From the NCBI GenBank assembly GCA_914767715.1, contig OU612069.1, positions 20,023,387 to 20,087,386 on the forward strand: a stretch of DNA of 64,000 bases, written 5' to 3'. Under the pieces are notes generated by a model, which saw only the letters and a program-made list of their open reading frames with translations, was not told the DNA's origin and did not search any database. A program made the position numbers and the translations under genes. How positions within the stretch are numbered: position 1 is the stretch's first letter; each line of letters starts with the position of its first letter. The DNA comes from Membranipora membranacea. Lineage: Eukaryota; Bryozoa; Gymnolaemata; Cheilostomatida; Membraniporidae. Positions 14,101 to 23,500 of this stretch are shown one piece after another.

Positions 14101-15695
14101 GTCATCTCCAATCTCGCACCGTGACTCAAGAATGAAACAAATATTTTATCAGCATCAGAAAACTTACATCAACAGACTTATTATCTTCATTCTCAAGGGC
14201 TGTAGTTTAGAAAAAACAGTAGGGGAGGCAAAAGTCTGAGACGAGTCCAAAACATCATCAGGAGAGGACCTTTAAGCTCTTCCCCAAGCAATTTAAGGCA
14301 TATAGTTAACAAATGGAAATCCGAGAGGAGCTGATTCTAACATAGGTCATTGAATTATAGTGTTTTAGGCCACTGTATCTAGCTTTCTAGGGGAGGCAGT
14401 GATATTTAACTAATCGGATTATACAACCTTATTGGCGGCATCATAAAGCCAAAATACACTGTGTAAAACAAGTCCTTCTCCTCGGAATACATAAAGTTTT
14501 TGTGAAGTGTTAATATCAAAGATTATTGTGCAAATATCTGATCAAGACAGGGAGTGGTGGAACACATTGCACAGGTAGTATTACCAAATTGATCTATGTA
14601 TGTACATGTGGTAATTGGATGGACAATTAAACTTTTAAATCTACGTTGCTTTGGTTAAATTGGAGGTGATTGGGTGGGGGGGGGGGGGGGGGGTGCAGTC
14701 GGATAATTATCATTGCTGTTTGACTAGTTGCACTTGCCTACCTTCTAGCTTCAGCCTAATTGACGCAAACATGACAAGTCAAACCAGAAGTAAGGTGTTG
14801 TTGATGAACGCATGATAATTCCAACTGCTTAGCAAATGTGCTTATGTTGCAGCTGCAAATCTACATTGGCTATTAGGTTCAGTAGTCAGCACGTCCGCCA
14901 CAAGACCGACTGATTGTGGTTTTGAATTAATCATAACCGGCACCAAAAGTCTAAATAATGGATGTTTGCGTATGTACATCAACACCACATGTACAGGTTA
15001 AGTATGAAATGTAGACATGAAAGTTAAAGCTCCATGCATAAAGAGGCTGTCATCAGCCACTGCAGCTCGAGCCTTGTAGCAGTATGCTTCTGGGTTACAA
15101 CTGTTAGTGTTTGCAGAGAAATTGATATTGAGAATTTATTAAATTTTAGAAACTGAAGTGCATACTAGAAGTGTAAAATTCTGAACTGAAACTAGCATAT
15201 ATCCACCATTGGCAGTGACATTTTCATGTTAGCCAAAAGGTCAAGAAGCTATGGTTTTGTGTTATTTTCATGTGGAAATATAGAGGGTTAATAGAATGTT
15301 CTTTGACTCGCCTAACTGAAAAACACGAGTTATGCTAGTGGGTGTCAAGAACTGTTGCTTTGTTTAAAAAAATTGATTCTTCTCAATGAAAAACAAACTT
15401 CAATATTTTGATTTGTTGAGCCACAAAGTCAAACCTTAGTTGATTACATACCTCACAAATTGGTACATTAAACATTACAGCTACAAATAATAACATGCAC
15501 AATTTGATGTTGTTATGTCAGCCAGAATTGTCTGCCGCAGTTCCTTGATGCTAATGTTTGATGATGCTACTTGTTTAGTTTTTCTATTATTTTCTCTGAG
15601 GTTAATACTCACCCAAGTCCAATGCACAAAGCCAAACAAAAGAGAAATACAAAATATCCCAACTGACTTTCTCGGAACATTTTTGAGAACTTCAT
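2007..15695 (-). CDS. Gene P1: secreted propeller-EGF protein, 17 exons
   Basis: Seen: coding exons in transcript order are 15695-15613, 14124-14028, 13351-13246, 12128-11886, 11631-11525, 11335-11194, 10376-10301, 9111-8960, 8199-8050, 7424-7329, 6973-6752, 6033-5800, 5573-5343, 4711-4478, 3911-3681, 3070-2840 and 2134-2007. They sum to 2763 bp, giving 920 residues plus a stop. Residues 1-27 hold a signal peptide with core FVFLLCLALCIGL. Residues 28-385 form the propeller-like region. Residues 386-920 hold 14 EGF modules, the first of them reduced to four cysteines. All introns are GT-AG except the GC-AG intron after exon 15. The start ATG aligns with those of P2 and P3. Inference: a secreted or matrix protein, since no membrane segment follows the signal peptide. 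No AATAAA was found within 400 bp of the stop. The protein ends after one EGF in the last exon (CATQIE then stop), whereas P2 continues. Confidence 0.87.
2209..2302. repeat. 19-bp tandem repeat, five copies
   Basis: Units of the form GTTGCTACCCCTTACTGGA run head to tail inside P1 intron 16, with one to three changes per unit. Confidence 0.88.
2455..2630. repeat. Dispersed element, family D copy 1
   Basis: Shares GTCAATTTAATATCAGTA, a central ATTAATAAAATTGAAC stretch and an end TGATCAGTGTG with copies at 4790-4990 (inverted) and 19020-19212. Probably a short non-autonomous element. Confidence 0.6.
2840..3070 (-). CDS. P1 exon 16: EGF pair
   Basis: CDCDSCNGNGECKEKVGGG, then ININDCKLNPCANKGIC and [17 protein letters not shown]. 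This is the exon most similar among the three paralogues. Confidence 0.92.
3137..3300. repeat. Foldback MITE in P1 intron 15
   Basis: AAACCAATGCATTTTATGGT and GTCAGGGCAGTTACTTATGA on the left recur inverted at 3250-3300, with arms of about 50 bp and a short AT-rich loop. Confidence 0.8.
3681..3911 (-). CDS. P1 exon 15: EGF pair with a GC splice donor
   Basis: KRGGGTVCFC in the first EGF and DINECKITTRCLNGGTC in the second. The exon ends AAAG followed by GCAAGA, a GC-type donor, and the residues on both sides keep phase 1. Confidence 0.87.
4215..4345 (+). repeat. tRNA-derived SINE-like sequence
   Basis: TGTGCAATGGGTAAGGCATA resembles an A box, and GTGTTCGACTC about 40 bp later a B box. The acceptor stem of a true tRNA does not close. 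Confidence 0.4.
4478..4711 (-). CDS. P1 exon 14: EGF pair
   Basis: First EGF has two residues between Cys4 and Cys5 (TICIRCPPG), as in P2 exon 14. Second EGF DIDDCHPNPCAEGSTC. Confidence 0.9.
4790..4990. repeat. Dispersed element, family D copy 2 (inverted)
   Basis: Inverse orientation of the 2455-2630 element, starting ACACTGATCACGTGAT. Lies in P1 intron 13. Confidence 0.55.
5343..5573 (-). CDS. P1 exon 13: EGF pair
   Basis: First EGF with LIGGGYVCLC. The second starts WIDFCDPNPC, and its C3-C4 loop (TKQFKGF) lacks the Asp/Asn of the calcium-binding pattern. Confidence 0.9.
5800..6033 (-). CDS. P1 exon 12: EGF pair
   Basis: First EGF with VLGGGVKCYC; second begins NINDCTPNPCFNGSRC. Phase 1 to 1, 234 bp. 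Confidence 0.9.
6445..6495. repeat. Fragment of the 52287-52605 element
   Basis: GAATCAGGTTTATGGTATCA and TCTGGAGTTCTCAGTCTAAT match one arm. In the intron between P1 exons 11 and 12. Confidence 0.65.
6752..6973 (-). CDS. P1 exon 11: EGF pair
   Basis: Two EGFs. The first has GPG where most first-position EGFs have GGG. The second is calcium-binding type (NINDC) and matches the Asp/Asn-hydroxylation pattern in CVDGVNAFTCEC. Confidence 0.9.
7329..7424 (-). CDS. P1 exon 10: truncated first EGF module
   Basis: 96 bp against 126 (P2) and 108 (P3). Encodes YCRNNPCVNGVPCLNTLRYP and QC, only four cysteines. The segment holding the last two cysteines of a normal EGF is missing, yet the frame and splice sites are intact. 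Confidence 0.8.
8050..8199 (-). CDS. P1 exon 9: last propeller-like segment
   Basis: Two cysteines (FVC and PYC) precede LVSPIWLDADLAIAF and KFIEMKWG. The same C...C-S-x-I/A-W-x-x-D pattern is in P2 and P3. Phase 1 to 1. Confidence 0.87.
8960..9111 (-). CDS. P1 exon 8: NHL-like blade
   Basis: Contains KTYGMASNPFTGVLLIVDEW, aligned with [19 protein letters not shown] (P2) and SYGMSMNPFYPEVAVIAEY (P3). Phase 2 to 1; donor GTGTGT is weaker than GTGAGT in the other copies. Confidence 0.88.
9597..9651. repeat. Imperfect palindrome centred on GGCCGCC
   Basis: GGTAGTTGTTTTTAGAGGAA through AAGCTTATGGC mirrors CGCCATAAGCTTAAATC and TTTCCTCTAACAACAACTAC. In P1 intron 7. Confidence 0.75.
10301..10376 (-). 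CDS. P1 exon 7: short propeller-like segment
   Basis: 76 bp, phase 1 to 2: GVNKLDFTGITPAEGDLHER. The homologous exons begin [11 protein letters not shown] (P2) and GINKYNFTDIM (P3). Confidence 0.83.
11194..11335 (-). CDS. P1 exon 6: propeller-like segment, strongly diverged
   Basis: Begins GVSVLTRYM after acceptor CACAG and ends LYQKIDGG before GTATGT. Its 142-bp length and 0-to-1 phase equal P2 exon 6, but only scattered residues match. Confidence 0.75.
11525..11631 (-). CDS. P1 exon 5: propeller-like segment
   Basis: Encodes SCGSGTALDYN, then FFYLEKLDLMVFSINNQ, aligned with [17 protein letters not shown] (P2) and FLYIEEKKLMVFAIDKK (P3). Phase 1 to 0. Confidence 0.87.
11886..12128 (-). CDS. 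P1 exon 4: NHL-like blade
   Basis: Starts VVGAC and contains LKNGTILFIDSRSCLRRY, the most NHL-like stretch of the protein (hydrophobic strand, I/V-D-S, C-x-RR). P2 and P3 have [17 protein letters not shown] and TNGDVLFIDSATCVRRI. 243 bp, phase 1 to 1. Confidence 0.88.
12245..12610. repeat. AT-rich minisatellite
   Basis: Degenerate repeats of TATACAATTATA fill this part of P1 intron 3. Confidence 0.85.
13246..13351 (-). CDS. P1 exon 3: propeller-like segment with the GCIV cysteine
   Basis: Phase 0 to 1. Encodes HTLLIGLEVEGGTGCIVTIP, aligned with [16 protein letters not shown] in P2 and GMVARNVGCIVRLP in P3. Confidence 0.85.
14028..14124 (-). CDS. P1 exon 2: first segment of the propeller-like region
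   Basis: Phase 2 in, phase 0 out, 97 bp. It ends ETVTADGIW, matching P2 HTVQNEGIV and P3 ERVTNHGMV. A second in-frame acceptor at 14092 would give a 64-bp version. The longer form has the better pyrimidine tract and a length closer to the paralogues. Confidence 0.7.
14205..14405. repeat. Dispersed element, family B fragment
   Basis: AGGGGAGGCAAAAGTC at the left and TTTCTAGGGGAGGCAG at the right, with GAGGAGCTGATTCT inside. The same sequence occurs at 23367-23592, 23785-24460, 59625-60372 and 60870-61135. Confidence 0.7.
14676..14693. repeat. Run of 18 G
   Basis: An uninterrupted G tract in the intron between P1 exons 1 and 2. Such tracts can form G-quadruplexes and are prone to length errors. 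Confidence 0.9.
15613..15695 (-). CDS. P1 exon 1: signal peptide
   Basis: Starts at MKFSKMF and carries a strongly hydrophobic core ending near LCIGLG. The donor is GTGAGT and the exon ends in phase 2 (GG|), matching P2 and P3 exon 1. Confidence 0.85.
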
Positions 15696-17345
15696 TCTGA
15701 TTGGTGAAAGAAAATCACCGGTTTACTGCGAATGAATGATCAATGATGATCGATGCAAACCATTCAACAGTCAAGTCTCTTGCAAGCTTAACATCACGCA
15801 GCAAATTGTTTCACAATCCGCTGTTACTAACGATGAGTACGAATGACCTTGTCGTTTGTTGATTCAAATTGCCATTCATATCAACCTGGCAATGGGATCT
15901 TTGCTGATTGAAATGAAAACGTCTTCTTGGCTATATGAGATTCGAGATGAGTATATAATAATTGTTTACTGAATTAAGTCTAAGTTAAGTGTAACATAAA
16001 AACTGCAAAGAGTGATTGTTCAAAGAGACGCATTTGAAGCCTGGCCCTTTGATCTCTGCTTTTCCAGTGACCGCTACTGGGGGCAGACTTCCCAAACGTG
16101 ACAAAATAAAACAGCTGACTGATAGCAATTGATTTCTATTTCAATAATTTACGTCGCACACACCTTTGCTGAGCAAAATTCCTTGCGCTAGCAATCCCAA
16201 CAAATGGCTGCTAACTGTAACATGCCATCACATTCTGGAGACAGTGAAGAGGATTATTTTTAGGCAGAAGAGAGTTTCGAAACGAACTTTGGTAAAATAA
16301 TTTTGATGTTACAAAAATTCTCTTTCCTGTATTGTCTTAGTAGGAAAATTTGTGTATACTAACGCAGTCCATTTCTGATGTTATTCTGGCTTCTGGATCT
16401 ATGCTGGGAATCTTCAACAAAGAATACAAATTCTAGATGGTCCCATTACTAATTCCATGTGTGTTCCAACCAAAACTTACAAGGCAAATGAGAATATAAG
16501 ACAATGGTCTTCAGGTCACTCTGCAGAACTCATGATAGAGGTCGTTACCAAACCTCATACCCAATATAAAAACATCAAATTTTTTGTTTTGCCTCGGGAG
16601 TTATTCATCTATCCATGGTCAGCCTCACTAGCCAACATTAACACCAGCATGGCAACTGTCTATCTATCTACGATGTATGCAATGATGATGTGCTATTAAA
16701 TAGAGTTATCTAATGTAGGATTAATGGAATAGTTACCTAACTGCAACCTTTTTTACAAGCATTGCTATTTATTAGAGAGAATACCATATTATGTCTATTA
16801 GCTGGCATGCTCATTCATGATTATCACGTTAGCCGTCAGACTCGTGAATGACTGAGCTGCCTCTTGACTTGACAGGCAACTTCAAATTAAATTTTAAAAT
16901 GTGCTGTTTTCTGTTAAAAAGTGGTATTTCTCATGATTTTTTTCATATTTTTACCCTTGCAAAGTTTTGAACCTCTAAGGGGGTGCTTTAACTATAAACA
17001 TCCTCGACTATCGGCATCAAAGGTATATCTGGTAATCCGAAGTTTGCAATTTTAAAATTTTCACAAAATAAAACTGTGTTTAAAAATATGAAGACCAGTT
17101 TGCTGATGAGTGATTATTTTATTTGAAATACAGCACACTCAGGTGCTGTAACCCATTGATGAATATAAGATGATGGAACATAATACCACAGTGGAAATGT
17201 CATAATTAAGTGAACAAATTAGCTGTGCTTTGAGGAAACTAAATTCAAGATTTGAGGAAGAGAGGAGAATTCAAAATTGCAGTGTACAACAGATTATGAT
17301 ATAACTACAATGTTATGGATTGAGGATTAGCTGTCATTATAGGAG
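15696..17345. other. Spacer between P2 and P1
   Basis: No exon-like frame on either strand. It should contain the P1 promoter and 5' UTR (right of 15696) and the P2 3' UTR (left of 17345). A CCAAT motif on the minus strand lies just upstream of the P1 ATG, and a TATATA-like stretch near 15952-15960, neither convincing alone. Confidence 0.5.
17118..17123 (-). promoter_or_regulatory. Possible polyadenylation signal of P2
   Basis: AATAAA on the minus strand about 220 bp after the P2 stop. In AT-rich DNA this could be chance. Confidence 0.4.
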
Positions 17346-17584
17346 CTATTTTGCTTCTCCACAAATTGGACCGGTCCAGCCCTCAGGGCAGGTACATGTG
17401 AACCCCACAACACCATCGACACATGTTCCCCCATTAGCACAGGGTTCCTCCTCGCACTCGTCAATGTTGGTGGTACAGTCGACCCCTGTGTATCCTTGGT
17501 CGCACTCACAAAGGAATCCACCCCCTCTTTTCTCATGACATACCCCGTGACCGCCACACAAACCATCCGAACAGTCTGGTATAT
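17346..17584 (-). CDS. P2 exon 17: terminal EGF pair and stop
   Basis: [20 protein letters not shown], then [16 protein letters not shown], ending CGEAK and TAG. It is the only last exon of the three that keeps both EGFs. Confidence 0.9.
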
Positions 17585-20500
17585 CTATAAAATTATCATA
17601 ATGATAAAGGGTTCGTAAAACACTTGAAGAAACAGCTTATTGAAAGAGCCATAGTTACCAATAATGCAATATTCTGTTAACATTAAAACCTTTGCACAAG
17701 TATATGTGTTCACAGTGGTGGATAAGCTGTAATTAGGCAAAGTGGAGGCAATATAGTCATGCAGATTGCTTGAATTGAAAAATGAAGTCAATGGTAATTA
17801 TGAAGAGGTAGGCTCAAATGAAAACTCAATGTGAGATGTGAGAAACCATAGGCAATGTTGCCTATCATTTCAGAGCTTACCATAGTTGCATCGTTTCCCA
17901 GTCCATCCAGCTGGACAGACACACTCATAATCAGCTACCAGGTCCTCACAGACGGCCCCGTTAGCACAGGGGTTAGGCTTGCAGTCATCAACATTGATGC
18001 CACATGTATCACCTTTCCACCCTTCATCGCACCTGCACATGAAGCCTCCACCTACTATCTCTTTACACTCACCATTGTTATTACAGCTAACACATTCACA
18101 ATCAGCCACATCTAGAAAGAAAAAAAATTGTTTGACTTGAAAATCGCAAATCACTATAAAAGGTGAAAAATTGATTGTCTATGTTTGGGTCGATACAGAA
18201 CCAAATGGTTATTGATGTGCATGTTCAATATAATGGAGGACATTTCCTGTTCCCTAGCCCCTTCCTTATATGCATATGTGTGACTCTAACATCACCCCTA
18301 ACAGTCTTATCATTTAAAGCAAGGAAATAAGACCATGCTCTGATGGTGAGCAACACATCATTGGAATAAAAAGAATCATCTATCACAATGCCTCACACAG
18401 AGTTGGCTTGGGTGTTTCATAATAGACAGTTTTCTGAGCTCTGATTAAGGCCTCAATTTGGAGTTGTCCTCTCTCCAGTTTGGTACTTTTAACCCATGCC
18501 GCATAGGAAAAACATGCTAAAAAGAGATATCTTGAAAACCGCTTATAATAGGATCAAAATTATTTTTCATTCAGAATCTGCAACATTGAAAACTCATATA
18601 GACAGTTTGGGAGATAACGGTAGTATTTGGATGGTCAATTATAGCATTTTCTGCCTGTTTTGCGGACAATTTGGCAGAATCTTTCTTGAGTTTCATCACT
18701 AAAATTTAAGATTTATCAACATTCAAGCCTCCAATGATTTGGAAACCCTATCTCACAGGGTTTTCAATGGTGCAGACTCTGAATCATAAACCATTTTTAT
18801 CCCAACATAAGCGGTTTTCAATATAACCCTCTTTTAGCAGGTTTTTCAAATGCGGCGTGGGTTAAAAGTACCAAACTGGAGAGAGGACAACTCCGAATTT
18901 AGGCATAAATAAGAGCTCAGAAAACTGTCTTTAAGCCACATTTGGCAGTAATTTCCAAGACAAATTTTATAGTAAAATATCTTATGGGTCACTCCCACAC
19001 TTACATTGAGATGACACAATTTACATAAATATCTCTGCTTGTTACAGTCAATTTAGTATCAGTACCTAACATGTACCCATCCTTAATTAGTAAGATTGAA
19101 CATGGGTCGTAACACCATATTCCTTGCGATGGTACTTCTCCTAAATTAATTAATTCACTCTCTATCGATCAGAGATATTCATGCAATAGTATATCACTTG
19201 ATCAGTGTGGGTAATTCCACCAACTTACCTATTCCGCACGATTTGCCTGTGAATGCTTCTGGGCAAGTACAGGAGAAATCACCCTCTAAGTCTTCACATG
19301 TTCCTCCATTATGACACGGCCCGACGCTGCATTCATCTATATCAATACTACAGTGGTCTCCTGTGAAACCTGGATCACAGACTTTTTTCTTCTCTTTGCA
19401 CTTTCCATTTGGGCAAGGGTCATACTGAGCCTTATCTGAAAGTATATGGTTGTTTATGGGATAAAGAGGGTTAAAATCACAAGTCTGACTCTGTCAGAAG
19501 ACTGAGAAATAACAGTGTTTAAAGAGCGCGGCCATCCATTTTGGCGCCAAATCGCTCTCAGTTTGCAGGCGGGTCAAAGCAAACCTGGGGCATCAACTGG
19601 GCCCAGTGGTCGGTAGACTGCAGCAGGATTCAAACCCAAGACTTCCAAAGATTTCGCATTAGAGGACAGGTGCTCTAACCAACTGAGGTACCCCCTCCTA
19701 ATCACAACGTTTAATTTAGCTGACACAGAAAAGAGACTTGTGAGTCAATTCAATTCTGGGGAGAAGAAGAGTGTTGCAAAATTGGGCAAACTCGTGTAAA
19801 AATGGGATTAGATAATGTGATATGTGGAGGTAGGGGTTCAACTAAACAACAGGATGCTTACATCCTACCATTCTAATTTAGCAATTGATATATACTCACA
19901 TTCTCCACATTGGACTCCATGACTATAATATGGACAGAGGCATGTAAACTGGTTGTCACCATTTACACATGTTGCACCCCGAGCGCAGGGATTTGGGTCG
20001 CACTCGTTAATATCTTCCTGGCATTGCATTCCTGTGAGACCCAGTGGACATTGTATGCAGATAGTACCGCCTCCGTTAACCTCCGCACATGCACCTGGTA
20101 TAGCACACGAGTCAGCAGTACACTCCGGAATATCTGTTAAAAAATAATAATATATAATTATAATGTGTTAATTTATATACCGCTTAATTTAAGCCACGAT
20201 GGGTACTTCTAAGCGGTGAACACTACATCATTACCGCCCGGTCACTGGGTCCAAGCACTCTATAGCCAACCCTGACTAATGCAAACCTACATCGCATAAA
20301 GCGCTGGTACTCAATGGAACACCCGACGAAATGGCCTCTCAGGTAACACCAGTAGGAATATGCAGGAATTGAACCCCGGTCGTCGCATCGATGATCAAAC
20401 CATTAGGCTATCCTGATAACCTGACGATAAAGAAGTCATGCCAATTTTTTAAACTTAGCCAATTTTATTTTATGTAAAATTTATTTTTTATATTTAGTTG

Positions 20501-23500
20501 TAGTTGTCTGTGAGAGGTCAACAAATTTACTTTCTAACTACTCTGTTATCTTTAAACTTTACAGAAAACTCTTCAAATAAATTAAGTTATCTAGAACATC
20601 TATTAACATTGTTTTAATAAGCGTGGTCCATAGACCGGACAGATAGCAAACTGCAAGATCTTTTGAACCTCACTCATTCGTAACAAAGCTTTGATGCAGA
20701 TCAAGGAATCAACTTTTATTCGCCTTTTTCCAATAATGTGATTTAGTAAGCATAACATATAGGAGATCAGGTTACTGGCTGTGCATCTGTCACTAAGTCA
20801 AAGTTAGATAAAGTTTTGCCTTGAACACTATGACTGCTTTTTCTATGAAATACCTTCTGAGCAGTATTCCCCCTCAAAGGCATCTGTACATGAACAATTG
20901 AATCCGCCGACAGCCTTAATGCATGTAGCTCCATTCGCGCATGGGTTGGGGGAACAAAAGTCTATCATCGTATTGCAATTGCTGCCAGTCCATCCTTTAT
21001 TGCACACACAATGTGTACCTCCGCCTTTCTTTTCCTTGCATGTTCCCTTTCCACTGCAGGTATTTGAATTACAGTCTATTTTATCTGAAGAAAGAGTGGA
21101 ATCGAAAGCAATGTATATGAGACTTTATTGTGTCCGTGTTATTTACAGCAAAAAAAAAAGTGAAGAACATTTCAGCTGGTGCAAGTCCTCTTATATCCTT
21201 TCACATTTGAAATTAAATTAATTCAAATTTATATTAATTCAAAGGCATGATATAATGCATTATTGAGATCATCTCACCTATATTACAGAACTTCCCTTGC
21301 CAGATAGCAGGACACTGGCATGTGAAAGAATTGGTCCCATCAACGCAAGTTCCTCCATTGATGCAGGGATCTGGCTGGCAATCGTTGACATTTGTCTGAC
21401 ACTGTTCACCAGTGAACCCGACTTTACATAGGCAAACAACCGAAGTAGTTCCAATCATCTCAATACACGTTCCTCCATTCTGACATGAGTTTGATGCACA
21501 CTGTGGTGCGTCTGAATTTCAAAGAAGAATGGATTCAAAGTTTTACATTGAAAACTGCATAGCATGATAGAAAGAGAATCTCGCCTTTAACATAGCTGAT
21601 GAGAAGTATATGATGCTGTCGATGTTTTCCCCAATGGTGTTAGCAGAGGATTATAATCATGGAGTTGTTTTATATAAACTAGGGTGGGCAATATGTACGA
21701 AAATAGCATCAGTTGATGCCCTACTAGAGAATTGCGTAATTTCATGACACAACAACATCTGGAAGTGCATGGATAGTGAGTACATCATTGTTGTTATCAT
21801 TGAGAATATAAAGATCGGGCATCTAATTTTTAACACACTTATGGCTATATTTGCTGGGAGTTTTTATGTGCTGTAGATCGCATGCTGGTAACTTTATTTA
21901 GCAATTAAAGGAAAAAGATTTCTTTTTCACCAATTGAATTGAGCTGGAATCTCAACAGAAGGCACATCCTCTTAATAATCCAACTGCATTGCAGCTACTT
22001 TACCCAGCCTTGTTAGATGTGCCCTGTCTCTATCACTTTAATAGGCAGTTTTCCGAGCCCTTATTTATGCCTCAATTCGTAGTTGTCCTCTCTCCAGTTT
22101 GGTACTTTTAACACATGCCGCATAGGAAAAACCTGCTGAAAGAGGGTTATATTGAAGACCGCTAATGTTAGGATAAAAATCATTTTTGATTCAGAGTCTG
22201 CACCATTGAAAACCCTGCGAGACAGGGTTTCCAAATCATTGGAGGCTTTAATGTTGATAAATCTTAATTTTAGTGACGCAACTCATGAAAGATTCTGCCA
22301 AACTGTCCGCAAAACAGGTGGAAAATGCTATAATTGACTATCCAAATACTGAAATTATTACCCAAACTATGTCCTTATGAGTTTTCAATGTTGCAGATTC
22401 TGAATCAAAAATAATTATTATCCTATTAAAAGCGGTTTTCAAGATAACCCTCTTTTCAGCACATTTTTCCTATGCGGCGTGTGTTAAAAGTACCAAACTG
22501 GAGAGGGGACAACTCCAAATTGAGGCCTAAATCAGAGCACAGGAAACTGTCTATTCTACACACTCAATGAGGTTATTTAATCTGACCAGTACCAACTACC
22601 GATGATTATTTTTCATAATATATATATATATATATAGTGTGATAATGGTCCATGATTGGTTGAGATAATGTTAGGGGAAACAAGGCAAGAACAATAACTC
22701 TGTTGGAACAGGATGATGATAAACTTATAATGGACAGCAATGCACTTATCAGTATGAATATAGGGTGCGTTTACTTTTTCTGGTGAACAACTGTTTTTTT
22801 TTATTGCTGGCATATTGTAATTTAAGCTGCATGATGTTAATTTGAGCCATCGTCTTAGCTCTTGCAATATTTTAAATCCATCTTAATCTCGATTCATAGC
22901 TTGAAAAAAATGTTTGCCGAATTTTAATCAATATCATGGTTTTATGCGCTCCTTCATTCTATTTGGAACCTTACCCTTTTCACAAAATCTCCCGGTCCAT
23001 GATGGTGTACATTGGCAGGTAAAAGAATCATCCCCATCAATACATGTGCCCAAATTACCACAAGGCCATTTCAAGCAATCGTCCAAATTTGTACTGCAGT
23101 CCGCTCCAGCGAACCCACGTTCACATATGCACGCAGTGCCAGGTCCCAATCTTTCATAACACGTGCCATGGCCTGAGCAAGTATTCGCTCCACACTCAGT
23201 AATCTCTGTTTGATCATAAAAAGAGTTTTAATAATAACATGGAATGTTGTTTGGGTAATGAACAGTCAAATCAACCGGATATAAGTTTATAGCATTAGAA
23301 CAAAGAGTTGCCCTCTTCTGCAAGAGGTATGGGGGAGGGCAAAGACACCTGCAGCTACGAATGATGACCTCTTAGAATGGTGAGGGAGGCAAAAGTCAGA
23401 GGCTTATCCGAAGCATCACCAGGAGGGGTGCTGTAAGCTCCTCCCCAAGCAATTTAAGGCATATGATTAGCAAATGGTATTCCCAGAGGAGCTGATTCTG

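Noticed and set aside
13875-14129. Minus-strand frame with a hydrophobic stretch that looked like a membrane helix
   Set aside because: Only 14028-14124 is exonic by homology with P2 and P3. The hydrophobic part lies beyond the GTGATT donor, in the intron.
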